From Rebecca billardiae RCC1528 (Eukaryota; Haptophyta), in assembly GCA_965240325.2 (NCBI GenBank), contig OZ251224.1, positions 1,054,001 through 1,118,000 on the forward strand: a stretch of 64,000 nt of DNA, written 5' to 3'. The notes under the pieces are model-generated. The model did not search any database and was not told where the DNA came from. It saw nothing but the letters and a program-made list of their open reading frames with translations. Shown here in pieces: positions 32,681 through 42,416 of this stretch. Positions within the stretch are counted from its first letter, which is position 1. The number at the start of each line of letters is the position of its first letter. The position numbers were made by a program, and so were the translations under genes.

Positions 32681-33057
32681 CGATCCGTCTGTGCGGCTGA
32701 AAGCTGAAGCGGCCGCGCCCCCTTGCGCCGCAGTGAAGCGTGGGGTTTACCACGGAGCGCCCCGCCAAGCTTCCCAAGCGCGCCTCCCCTCTTCCCGAAC
32801 TTGCCAAGTTGAAAGTCCCATCAGGGTATTAATTACGCACGACGGCATTAATCATTGCTGCTCCGGCTAGCTTCGGAAACTGTATCTGGCTCTAGGAAAA
32901 CGCACCGTGATCGTCAATCTGTCGATATGGGGTGAGTGACCTACCCGGCCGATCAATACGTACCCTGAAAACGTGGGTAGAAGTTATCCATAGAATCGAC
33001 TTTTTCCTGTGCTGAATAAAATAAAAACGGCCCGCCATTTGAAATTGCAAAGGCACG
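32681..33057. promoter_or_regulatory. Divergent promoter region between the TIR-like and DENN genes
   Basis: 377 bp between two start codons facing away from each other. It becomes AT-richer toward the DENN gene (about 32830-33050). No specific motif is recognised. Confidence 0.4.
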
Positions 33058-35753
33058 ATGATGATGGCGTCGCCGTGGCGGCTGGGCCTGGTGCTCCATG
33101 CAGTGTGCGTGGTGGCGAGCTCAGCCGGGCGATGGCATGGCGGATGGCGAGGAGGAGGCGAAGCGAGCTCTCCCGTGCAGATCTGCGTCCTGGAAGGCGA
33201 GACCGTAGAGTGCACTCGCCTCTCCTCGGCTGTGAGCGGTGTGCGCGCGCTCGCAGGTGGCGTGCGTGGCGGTGTGCGCGCGCGCGCGCGCGCCGCTCAC
33301 AACGAGCCTCCTGCGCCGCCGTGGGCCCCCCGACCGCGCAGGCGGTGCAGTGGCGAGCGACGGCACGCGCTTCGCCCCGAACCACGAGATGGCGACACAG
33401 CTCGAGATGCCTCGCGGCTTCATGGAGCGTGTGCGCACGCTTGCCCACTTCCCGCGCGCCGAGCAGCCACACGGCCATCTGCACCACTTCTGCTTCGCCC
33501 GGCGCGTGTGTGGGCCATTTCCGAGCGAAGGCGAGCCGGCGTACTTCCACACGTTCAGCCTCACGCGCGAGGACGGCACGCGCGAGTACGGCGCGTGCCT
33601 GAGCACGCTGCGCGCGGAGCGTTACGGGCTGCACGGCCTGCTGGAGGGGCGCACGGCGGCGCGGCCGCTCTCCGTGGTGGTCTTCTCGCGGTGGCCGCTC
33701 TTCCGCATGTGCGTGCCCGCCCGACCCCGCGCGCGCCGGCCCCGCTCGTGTTCCGCGCGCGCGCGCATGCGCCGTGCGCCCCCTCACGCGGCTCGCTCGC
33801 GCCGTGCGGCCGGGCGCGCCCACCCGCGCTCACCTCCGACCGGCGCTGCGCAGCTACGAGGCGTTCTTGCGCCAGCTGTGGCTCGAGCGGCACGAGCACC
33901 GCTGGGACGTGAGCTCCGACGCCACGCCGCTCTGCGCGCGGCTCGACCGCTTCGTCCGCGCGTGCGCGGAGCACGGCGCGCTGTGCGAGCGCGCCGCGGC
34001 GCCAGGCCTGCCGCTCACGCACTCGCTCGCTCCAGTGCTGCACGCGCTGCGCTGGCAGCCGGAGGCGCTGGGCGCGCTGGTGCTGTGCGCGCTGACGAAC
34101 CGCAAGGCGCTGGTCGTTTCCGCCGACGCCTCGCTCCCGCCCGCCCTCATCCACCTCGTCACCGAGCTCGTCTACCCGCTCGAGTACCCGGGCGTGGTCG
34201 TGCCCTTCCTGCCGCGCTCGCTCCACCCCGAGCCAGGCACGCTCATCAACGACAACGTCGCGCCCTTCCTGATCGGCTGCGACGCGGAGCTGGCGAAGGA
34301 GATGGCGCCGCTGTCGGACGAGCTGCTCGTGGTCGACCTGGACGGCGGCGGGGTGCGCTACCCCGCGCCCGACCCGTACGACGCGTGGCTGCAGGCGCCT
34401 GCGGCCGAGCGGCTCGTGACGGCGCTGCGCGCGCACGCCTACTCGCCCGACGAGCTCTCGGCGCCCGGCGTGCGCGCGGCGTGCCTGCGCTTCGTGCTGG
34501 ACATCGTCGACTTGGACGACGGCGCGCTGCCCAACTCGGCGCACCCCGCCGACCGCGCCTGCGCCGCGCAGTGGCGCCTCCTCTCGCGCCTCGCCGACGA
34601 GGTGCAGGAGGCGGTGCGGCACGCGGCCGCGGGCGAGCTCGAGCCGAGCGTCCTCGACGCGCAGGCGGCGCTGTGCAAGGCCGCGTACGTCAAGCAGCTG
34701 CTCGGCTCCGAGCCCGTGGGCGGCGGCGGGCGGCGCGACTCGAACCTGCCGCTCGTGCGCGAGGCGCTCGGCTCCACCGCGTGCGCCGAGTACCTCTCCG
34801 TCCCGCCCGCCGCGCGCCGCCGGCTGCCGGAGCCGCAGTGGCTGCACTGGCGCCGGCTGGGCGGCCAGCTCGACCACGCGGTGCGCGAGCACATGGCGGC
34901 GAGGCTCAGCGCGCTCGCGCTGCTGGCCGACGCGCTCGCGCGCGCCGGCGTGGCGCTCGCGCGCACGCGAGCGCCCGCCTTCGCCTCCGACGTGAGCGAG
35001 CGCGCGGGCGGCGCGCGTGCCGACGTCGCGGCGCTCGGCGGCGACGGCATTGTCTTCGTCTCGGCCGGGGGCGGTGGGGGCGGCGGGGGCGGCGCGAGCG
35101 CGTGCGGGGGCGGCGCGTTCCCCGAGCCGAGCGTGGACGAGGTGACGGCCTTCTGCGAGGCGTTCGACTCGCCCGCGGTCGGCGAGCTCGTCGCGTACGC
35201 GGAGTGCGCGATGCACGTGGGCGCGGCCGAGCCGGGCGCCGACGCGGCCGCCGTCGCCGCCTCCGCCGCCGCCGCGGCCGACAGCCTCGCCGGCACGCCC
35301 GCCGCGCTCGCCGGCGTGCCAGAGCTCGGCGGCGCGTTCGTGAGCTGCTCGCTCTTCGTGTCGGGCACGCACCTGTGCTTTGAGACGCGCTCGGCGGTGG
35401 GCGCGGCGCGCAAGGAGGTGCTCGCGCTCGGGCAGATCACCACGCTCGAGCTGCGCGAGCTCGACGACTCGATCAGCGTGCGCTCCGCCACGGGCGCGCA
35501 CTTCCGGCTCGTCGGCATCGAGCGCGCCGCCGCGCTGCACGCGCTCATCGCCGAGTGCATCGGCGCGCGCGCGAGCGACGACGGCCACGCGGTGCACCGC
35601 GGCGCGCACCCGGCGGGCGCGGTCGGCGGCGTGGGCGCCGGGCCGTACGGGCCCAGCGGTCCGACTGTAGTGCCGCCGGGCGGCCCGCCGACCCGGCCCG
35701 CGGCGGGCCAGCCGACGATGCCGCCCCCGCCGGGCGCAGCGGGTGGCTACTAG
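33058..35753 (+). CDS. DENN-domain protein with a C-terminal GRAM/PH-like region
   Basis: The exons proposed are 33058-33238, 33342-33708 and 33854-35753, with introns of 103 and 145 bp; the first acceptor could instead end at 33350. This gives 815 residues. The upstream (u)DENN part has HLHHFCFARR, PAYFHTFSLTREDGTREYG and SVVVFSRWPLF. The central DENN module has ALGALVLCALTNRKALVVS, HLVTELVYPLEYPGVVVPFL, LINDNVAPFLIGCDAE and ELLVVDLDGG, all classical signatures. The C-terminal segment SLFVSGTHLCFETR...ITTLELREL...HFRLVGI resembles a GRAM/PH-like fold. DENN proteins are guanine nucleotide exchange factors for Rab GTPases in membrane traffic. The Rab partner is not predictable. Exon 1 (MMMASPWRLGLVLHAV...) is the least certain part; it could be signal-like or mis-assigned. 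A poly-Gly/Ala linker lies near 35068-35090. Confidence 0.82.
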
Positions 35754-36143
35754 TACTACCGCCAGTAACGTCTGTTAGCTCTCGCGTGTTGCCACTGCCA
35801 ATGCTATCTGAATCTCATATCCTTATCCGACGGCGACTGCTCCGATCAGCACGAACTGCGCAGCAGTCATCAGGCCGCATCCGACTACGGCGGCAGCGCC
35901 GCGCTGCGCCAGCGCCAACCTACCAGCGCCGGCGGCCCGCGGGCGCGGAGCGGGCCCCCGGGAGCGGCGTCTCGGACTTCGGAATCGGAGCCGTACGTTC
36001 GCGCAGCGCGGTTCGCGGACGCGGTAGGCAGCGTAGGCTCGATCCGAAGATCGGATCGGCGCCGCGGTGACGCTGATGCGGCACTACTCAGTAGCAGAAT
36101 TGCTTAGCGCAATAGCTGATGCTACTCATTTGTCACCGCGCTG
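35754..36143. other. Convergent intergenic gap
   Basis: 390 bp between the 3' ends of the DENN gene and the coiled-coil gene. No feature is recognised. Confidence 0.5.
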
Positions 36144-38483
36144 CTACGTGACCAGCGCCTGCGCGCGCTGGACCATCGCCCGAGCCGTCGTCTGCTCGGC
36201 GACCGTGAGCTCCGCGCGCCGCTCCGCCTGCTGTGCGCGCGCCTCGAGCTCGGTCGAGCGCTGCTCCAGCTGGCCGAGCGAGTCGCGCAGCCGCTGCAGC
36301 TCGGCGCCCTGCGCCTCGAGGAGCTCGTCCCGGTGCGCGGCGGAGCGCGGGCGGTGGAGCGCGAGCCGGAGCTCGTCGTTGTCCACCGAGAGCGCCTCGA
36401 TCGCCTCGCGCGCGCGCCGCTGCTCGCGCCTCGACTCGGCGGCAAGGCGCTCCGCGTGCTCCGCCTGCGCCGCCGCCACGACCCTCAGCTCGCGCAGCTC
36501 CGTCTCGGCCGCCTCGCGCGCGGCCATCGCCTTCTGCAGCTGCAGCTCCTGCTGCCTGCGCGCGTGGGGTGGCGCGCGTGGGGTGGCGCGCGGGGCCGCG
36601 GGTTGGCCGAGGGGCGGGCCGCGCCGCCACCATGCCGCCCGCGCCGCCAGCGCGCCCGACCGCGAGGCACGGCGCGCCGCCAGCGCAACGCGCGCACGCG
36701 CACGCACTTGAGCGAGGCTTCGAGCGTGAGCCTCTCGCGGCGCACCGGGCCCTCCGGGTCGTCGATCGATCGCTGGAGCGCGTCGAGCCGCGCGCGCTGC
36801 TCGTCGCGCTCGCGCTCCGCGTCTGCGCGCGAACGCCGCGTGCAAAGGGTGCGCGCGCGCAGAGGCTGCCTGGTCAGGCTGCCGCGGCCGCAGCGGCCAA
36901 GCGCGCGCGCGGCGCGGCGCGGCGCGGCGCGGGGGCGTGCCGGCACCTGAGGCCTTGCGCCGCGCGCTGTCCGCCTCCGAGATGGCCACGCCGAGCGCGG
37001 AGCGCGCGCGCGCGCGCTCCTCCTCCAGCTCCGCCTCCGCGCGCCTCTGCCGCCTCAGCGCCGCCGCCGCCTCCGCGTCCGCCTCCTCCCTCCGCCTCTC
37101 CGCTGCCGCCAGCCCCGTCTGCAGCGACGCGAGCTGCGCGCCCTCGGACGCGGCGACGCGGCGCGCGTCGGCGGCGGCGCGCGCGGCCTCGGCGGCGGAG
37201 CCGGTGCCGGTGCGCAGCGTGGCCACCTGCGCGCGCAGCTCGGCGATCGTCGCGTCCAGCGCCTCGATCTCGCTGCGCGCCGCCGCAAGCTGCCGGGCGC
37301 CGTCCGAGCGCGCGCGCGCGAGCGCCGTGTGTGCGCGCTCGCGCTCCTCTGCGAGCACGGCGCGCGTGGCGTCCGCCTCCTTCGCCGCGCCGGATGCGGA
37401 GGCCTGCGCGCGCGAGAGCGCGGCGTTCGCGCTCTCCAGCTCGCCGCGCAGCTCGTTCTCGCGGTGCGCGATGCCCGCCGCCATGCGCTGCGCCTCCGTG
37501 TCGCGCGCACGCAGCGCCTCCCTCGCGTCGGCCAGCTCGGCCGCTGTCTCGGCCGCGGCCGCGCGCGCCTCCTCCGCCGCCTCCGCGGCCGCGCGCGCCT
37601 CCTCGTCGCGCGCGCGCGCGACGGCGACGGCGTCGGCGAGCTGCACGGCCATCGCCTCGGCCGCCGTGTTCGCGTCCGTCGACGCCGCGTGCGCGTGCGC
37701 CTCGCGCGCGCCCGAGCCCTCCTTGGCGAGAGCAAGCGCGCGGAGCGCGTCCGCCACGCGCGCCTCCGCGACCTGCAGCTGCGGCTGCAGCGCGTCGCGC
37801 TCGGCGCGCGCGGCGAGCATGTGCGCGTGCACCTCGTCGAGCTGGCGCCGCCGCGCGGCGAGCTCGGACTCGAGCGCCTCCGCGCGCTGCGCCGCGAGCG
37901 CGAGCTCCGAGCGCGCGCGGTGCTCAGCGTGCTGCGCGCGCGCGGCCTCATCGCTCGCGGCGCGCGCGGCGCCGTGCGCGCCCTCCAGCTCCTCGCGTGC
38001 GCTGGCGAGGAGGCGCGCGTCGGTCTCGGCGCGCTGCGTGAGGAGAGTGTTCGCGGACGCGAGCAGCCCGAGCCGCTCCTCCATGTCGCGCACCAGCTCG
38101 GCGTCGCTGCCAGCGCCGGCCGCCTGCGCGCGCTCGCGCTCGTGTCTCGCCTCCGCCGCCCGCTTGGCATCGTCGAGCGCGGTGCGCAGCTGCGCGCGGA
38201 GCGTGTCGTTCTCGCCGGCGAGCATGCTGAGCGTATCATCGCGCTCACCCGCGAGCCGCTCCGCCTCGGCGCGAGACGCCTCGAGCTCGGCAATCCGCGC
38301 GTCGTACGCGACGAGCAGCGGCGAGAGGAAGGGCATGTCCACCATCCATGGCGGCAGTGGCAGGTCCTCGTCCGAGCCAGCGACGGGGGCGAGGGGTGGG
38401 GCGGCGCCGCGTAGGGCGATGCCCAGCTGGTGCGTGAGCCGCCGGACCAGCGCGTCCGTGCCGTCCTCCGCGCCGCTCGCCAT
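36144..38483 (-). CDS. Long coiled-coil protein of unknown function
   Basis: Three exons are inferred: 38483-36947, 36822-36708 and 36555-36144, with introns of 124 and 152 bp, giving 687 residues. The ATG at 38483 has a strong context (ACCATGG); one 60 bp upstream is also in frame. A short N-terminal region has PLPPWMVDMPFLSPLLVAYD. After it, nearly the whole protein is Ala/Glu/Arg-rich heptad coiled coil, including RIAELEASRAEAERLAGERD. Splicing recovers DAERERDEQRARLDALQRSI and then QQELQLQKAMAAREAAETEL in register, which supports the exon model. Such architecture fits centrosomal, basal-body or Golgi tethers, and the flagellar genes nearby make a basal-body role tempting. I cannot name a family, and coiled-coil similarity is unreliable. 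Confidence 0.75.
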   Translation of the reverse strand: MASGAEDGTDALVRRLTHQLGIALRGAAPPLAPVAGSDEDLPLPPWMVDMPFLSPLLVAYDARIAELEASRAEAERLAGERDDTLSMLAGENDTLRAQLRTALDDAKRAAEARHERERAQAAGAGSDAELVRDMEERLGLLASANTLLTQRAETDARLLASAREELEGAHGAARAASDEAARAQHAEHRARSELALAAQRAEALESELAARRRQLDEVHAHMLAARAERDALQPQLQVAEARVADALRALALAKEGSGAREAHAHAASTDANTAAEAMAVQLADAVAVARARDEEARAAAEAAEEARAAAAETAAELADAREALRARDTEAQRMAAGIAHRENELRGELESANAALSRAQASASGAAKEADATRAVLAEERERAHTALARARSDGARQLAAARSEIEALDATIAELRAQVATLRTGTGSAAEAARAAADARRVAASEGAQLASLQTGLAAAERRREEADAEAAAALRRQRRAEAELEEERARARSALGVAISEADSARRKASGAGTPPRRAAPRRARAWPLRPRQPDQAASARAHPLHAAFARRRGARARRAARAARRAPAIDRRPGGPGAPREAHARSLAQVRARARVALAARRASRSGALAARAAWWRRGPPLGQPAAPRATPRAPPHARRQQELQLQKAMAAREAAETELRELRVVAAAQAEHAERLAAESRREQRRAREAIEALSVDNDELRLALHRPRSAAHRDELLEAQGAELQRLRDSLGQLEQRSTELEARAQQAERRAELTVAEQTTARAMVQRAQALVT

Positions 38484-40102
38484 GGTCTCTGTGTGCCACT
38501 GCCCCAGTTCAAAACGCGGCCGCCATGTTGTGGGGACCAGCAAACCGCCAATCTGGTCAGCAATCTCCTGTATCTCCGCAGCTTCGAGGCGACTGGCCTG
38601 AGCAGTTGTTCAGCCCTTTCGACTACTGGTAGTCTGTAAAAGTCATTTATTGGGTGCCTTGATCAAGGGCCCTTGATCAAGGGCGGTAAGGGCTGTCAAC
38701 TCCCAGTGGCGGCGGTGGCAGAGGTTGGTCGCCGCTTCGCTGCTGCGCGGCCTCGCTCCAGCGACTAACTCTCGTGGGCGCCCGCCCCGGGGGGCGAGTG
38801 GGGCGCGCACGGCGCGAGCTCCTGTGGCCGTGTACGCGCGCGCGGAGGCGGCGCGCGTGGCTGGGCAGGTGCTAAGGAGTGTATGTCGCCCTCCCACGCC
38901 GCGCGCCTTGCTCGCCGCCGCTTTCGCCGCGCCTCAGGCCAGCGCGCACGCGTGCGCCGCCTCCAGAGCCAGCCTCGGGCAATCGGCAGCCGCCCGCGCA
39001 TGTGTGGTGCGCGGTCTGGTCGGCGCGAGTCGGTCGGGGCCATCGGGCGAGGCTCGCATACTATAGACGCGCGCCATGCTGCCTCGCGCCGCCGCGCATG
39101 GGCCCGGTCCCATCCCGTGAAGCTGTTGAAGGAAGCTGATCGATGAATGCACGACAAGCAGAAATGAGCTCGAATACGTGACAGTGAGCGCACATGCGCG
39201 TGATAGGCGGCCGCATTGGGCGCGTGTACGGCGTCCTATGAGTGCATTGCCCCGCTCTTCATCGCCTGCGCGCGTCTATTGTGCTCTCCAGCGTCTCCAT
39301 GAGCGTCCAAACATGAGCATTTTCGCATTCGTGCTGCAGTTCGTGTCAGACCTAAGATGCTTGCGTGTCGACCCATGACAACCCACGCGCGGCGGCGCGA
39401 GGCAGCGTGGCGCGCGTCTGTAGTATGCGAGCCTCGCCCGATGGCCCCGACCGACTCGCGCCGACCAGACCGCGCACCACACATGCGCGGGCGGCTGCCG
39501 ATTGCCCGAGGCTGGCTCTGGAGGCGGCGCACGCGTGCGCGCTGGCCTGAGGCGCGGCGAAAGCGGCGGCGAGCAAGGCGCGCGGCGTGGGAGGGCGACA
39601 TACACTCCTTAGCACCTGCCCAGCCACGCGCGCCGCCTCCGCGCGCGCGTACACGGCCACAGGAGCTCGCGCCGTGCGCGCCCCACTCGCCCCCCGGGGC
39701 GGGCGCCCACGAGAGTTAGTCGCTGGAGCGAGGCCGCGCAGCAGCGAAGCGGCGACCAACCTCTGCCACGCCGCCACTGGGAGTTGACAGCCCTTACCGC
39801 CCTTGCCTTGATGATCAAGAGTTGAGTGCGCGACTGGCGATATCTCACTCATCAACGGCTCTCCCGGGCGGACCGGGCGGCCGCGCGTACGGCGTGCGTG
39901 CCCGTTCAGCCGCAGGGATTCGTCACCGCGAAATGATTTCATCTGGCTCGCCGCGCTCGCTCGCGGGGTTGCCGAAAGACGCCGCACGTCCTGCGCTCGC
40001 GGTGCGTCTGGATTGCTCATTAGCCCGCGCGCCGCGCGTATCGAGCGCACGCGCTCACCATCGCGCCCGCACCCGCCCGCCGCGGCTGCCCGGCAGATCA
40101 CC
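38484..40102. other. Intergenic region occupied by mobile element copy 2
   Basis: It holds the 1128-bp element at 38678-39805 and, after it, about 300 bp of GC-rich leader upstream of the small plastid-type gene. No further gene is supported. Confidence 0.6.
38678..39805 (-). mobile_element. Long-TIR non-autonomous DNA element, copy 2 (1128 bp)
   Basis: Same ends (CAAGGGCGGTAAGGGCTGTC), same length and nearly the same sequence as 27203-28330, but inverted. The 1-bp indel that distinguishes the two arms is on the opposite side here, as expected for opposite orientation. It is flanked by CCTTGAT at 38671-38677 and 39806-39812. On the left the flank plus the first element bases occur twice in tandem (CCTTGATCAAGGGC at 38657-38670, then again from 38671). 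The very high identity to copy 1 implies recent movement and a transposase supplied from elsewhere. Confidence 0.9.
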
Positions 40103-40495
40103 ATGTTCACCAAGGTCCTCCTCGCCTTCCTTGTCATGATTGCGGCCGCGTCCGGCCTGGTCGCGCCGGCGCCGAAGATGGCGTCGCGCGTTGCGCGCTC
40201 GGCCATCCGCATGGACGGCAAGGGTGAGTGACCGCGAGCGTCCGGCGTCGCCAAGCGACGCGGGACTCGGCTGTGGTCACTCCATGCTCGCCCTCGCCTC
40301 GCGCGCCCTGACGATCCACTCCACCCCGCCCCCTCTCGCGTGACGACCCGCGCAGGCTTCGGCGGCGGTGAGGCCACGCGCGACCCGGAGCCGACGGACA
40401 TCGACCCGAACGACCCGAAGGGCAAGCAGAAGGCCATCCACAAGGCGGACTCGTTCGAGGAGTACATGCGCAAGCGCAAGGAGGGCCTGGCGTAA
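40103..40495 (+). CDS. Small protein with plastid-type bipartite targeting
   Basis: Two exons, 40103-40223 and 40356-40495, flank a 132-bp intron with a GTGAGT donor and give 86 residues. The N-terminus MFTKVLLAFLVMIAAASGLV is a clear signal peptide. It is followed by APAPKMASRVARSAIRMDGK, a basic, Ser/Ala-rich stretch resembling the transit part of secondary-plastid presequences. The mature part (FGGGEATRDPEPTDIDPNDP, then GKQKAIHKADSFEEYMRKRK) is short, charged and compact. It looks like a conserved small plastid or lumenal protein, but I cannot name it. Reading frame, the ATCACCATG start context and the precise splice make the gene itself convincing. Confidence 0.8.
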
Positions 40496-41131
40496 GCGTC
40501 TACACTCACGTCCAGGCGCATGAGCCTCGCGCTGGAGTCGCCTCGGCGGTCGTCTAATTTGTCGGCACGGGCTCTCTCGGCATGCTCCTCGCGCCGCGCC
40601 TTCACAGCGGCCGTCCCGCTCGAAAGGCCGTCTTTGACTCGCGTTCTTGGACGTGGGCTCGAGCCGGCTTCTCGTGCGGGATCATGGCTGACAGGAGCCG
40701 CATCAACCAGTCTGCAAGCATCGGTCACACATGTGACGTGAGTGCTTCGTCCACCGCGACGGCGTCTGCGCGACTCTGTGGAGTCCGCGGCGCGCATGAT
40801 TTGTGCTGTGACGGTTCGATGTGAAGCGTAGACATGAATGAATACGTGTGTAGCGAGGCACCTCAGGGTCACACGCGAGTGACTCTCGCCGCATGAGTCG
40901 GCATCCTGGCATCAACAACGTTTCAAGCTATCGTGAATCGTTGACGTTGTGAGCCTGATTGTTGACGATTGTAAGTAACGTAACGCTGCTCTCGCTCGCT
41001 AGCCGCCGCGCGGCACTCCGGGCTCATCAGTCAATCCGGTTGCGGGCGAAAACAAAATAACCGCACGGCGGCCGCGCTTTTGTCAGGCGACCCCCCCTTC
41101 ATCGTTCGGGGTTCCCGAGAGCAAGCCAGGC
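40496..41131. other. Intergenic region without recognised features
   Basis: 636 bp between two plus-strand genes. Composition drifts to AT-richer near 40800-40980. No gene or repeat is recognised; the last ~100 bp would be the COX6A leader. Confidence 0.5.
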
Positions 41132-41547
41132 ATGTCGACCACCCTCGTGCGGCAGCTCGTCTCGCGCAACGCCCCGAAGGGCGGTGCTTGGCGCTCGTTC
41201 TCGGCCGGTGGCTCGCACGCGGAGCATGGCGAAGGTGAGCACACTCTCCGCACGCACGCGCGCCGCGGTGGCAGCCGTGTGTCACCGCTACGCGCACATG
41301 ACCCGCCCACCTGTCCCATGACCGCCGCGCAGCGATGGACAAGTGGAAGAAGATCTCGTACGTCAGCTTTGGCGGCGTCACCCTCTTCGGCATCTTCACG
41401 GTGATGCAGCACTTCTCCCACGAGCATGCCCATGAGGAGACCATCCCGTACCCGCACATGAAGATCCGCACGAAGCCGTTCCCATGGGGCTCCAAGGACT
41501 GCGATCTCTTCGACTTTGCGTGCAAGTCGAAGGCACGGACGGACTGA
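41132..41547 (+). CDS. Cytochrome c oxidase subunit VIa (COX6A)
   Basis: Two exons, 41132-41234 and 41333-41547, flank a 98-bp intron with a GTGAGC donor and give 105 residues, typical for the subunit. The N-terminus MSTTLVRQLVSRNAPKGGAW then RSFSAGG is a mitochondrial presequence. The mature part has the family core: MDKWKKISYVSFGGVTLFG with a single membrane helix, then a His-rich stretch, then YPHMKIRTKPFPWGSKDCDL and FDFACK. The PYPHMKIRxKPFPWG block is diagnostic. It is a nuclear-encoded peripheral subunit of complex IV in the inner mitochondrial membrane. Confidence 0.93.
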
Positions 41548-42416
41548 GAGTGTGACCAGCTTCCGGCGGATGCGAACCATCGAGTGGTGAGCGCCGCACA
41601 TGCAATCCGCAATGCTCACTGTGTGGGCAAGCGGCACGGCTGGCCGAGCTGTGGATCATCACGGCAGCACGGCTTGCGACCAGTCCGGAGCGGCCCGCGG
41701 CGCAGTTGCCATTTCGTGGAAGCCTCAGCGAGACTGTCACTCTCAGCTATCCGTCTACTGGTCTGGGCCATGTGGCAGCGGGATCGACGAGTCACTAGAA
41801 GCTCGCACTGATGACTTACAGCTGAGTATTACATACTACCGATAGCCATGAGAGAATATCAATAATTACAATATGACGACACAGTTTATACGCTTTATAG
41901 CTATAGTAAATCTAAATCGGCTCCTGTGACTCCGTCATCCGTGAGTCAACTCACTTTCTCACTCAACTCTGACACAGTGAGTTCCGAAGTCCGTACAGTA
42001 GTCGTAGACCGTAGTGGCATGGTCCGTACTCCGTGAATGTGTTTGTGAATTCAATGCTCGGCCATGACTCATGAGTCAATTAGCATGCAGCATGAGTTCT
42101 GATAATTGTGTCGTCATGCAATGTGACAGTTAATGTGTGATTATTCAAAGTTTTTCTCGGATCATTGTGATCCGCCGCCGACGGCGACGCGCCCCGACGC
42201 CATCCGCGCGCGCAAGTCTGAACCGTCTGAAGTCAGCTGCACCGTAGTCCAAGTCACAGACGAGCATCAGTGGCCATCAGCAGGACAGCAGGCGACGCTG
42301 TGGTAAGGCCGACGCCGTGCTCCATGGCCGTGGGCGTGGCGTCCGAGGCCCGGGGATTCGATGGTGCTGCAGAGCGCTCCGCACGGGCCTGCCCACTGAC
42401 GGCTGCGCGGCCGCAC
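41548..42416. other. Intergenic region between convergent genes
   Basis: 869 bp between the COX6A and RPT2 3' ends. The middle (about 41810-42160) is clearly AT-richer and full of stops. No gene or known repeat is seen. Confidence 0.5.

Noticed and set aside
33239-35383. A 714-codon plus-strand frame that includes the u-DENN exon and continues past 33708
   Set aside because: Only the part 33342-33708 is coding. Beyond it the frame turns into Arg/Ala shadow of the true DENN exon, and a GT donor with an in-frame acceptor at 33853 explains the switch.
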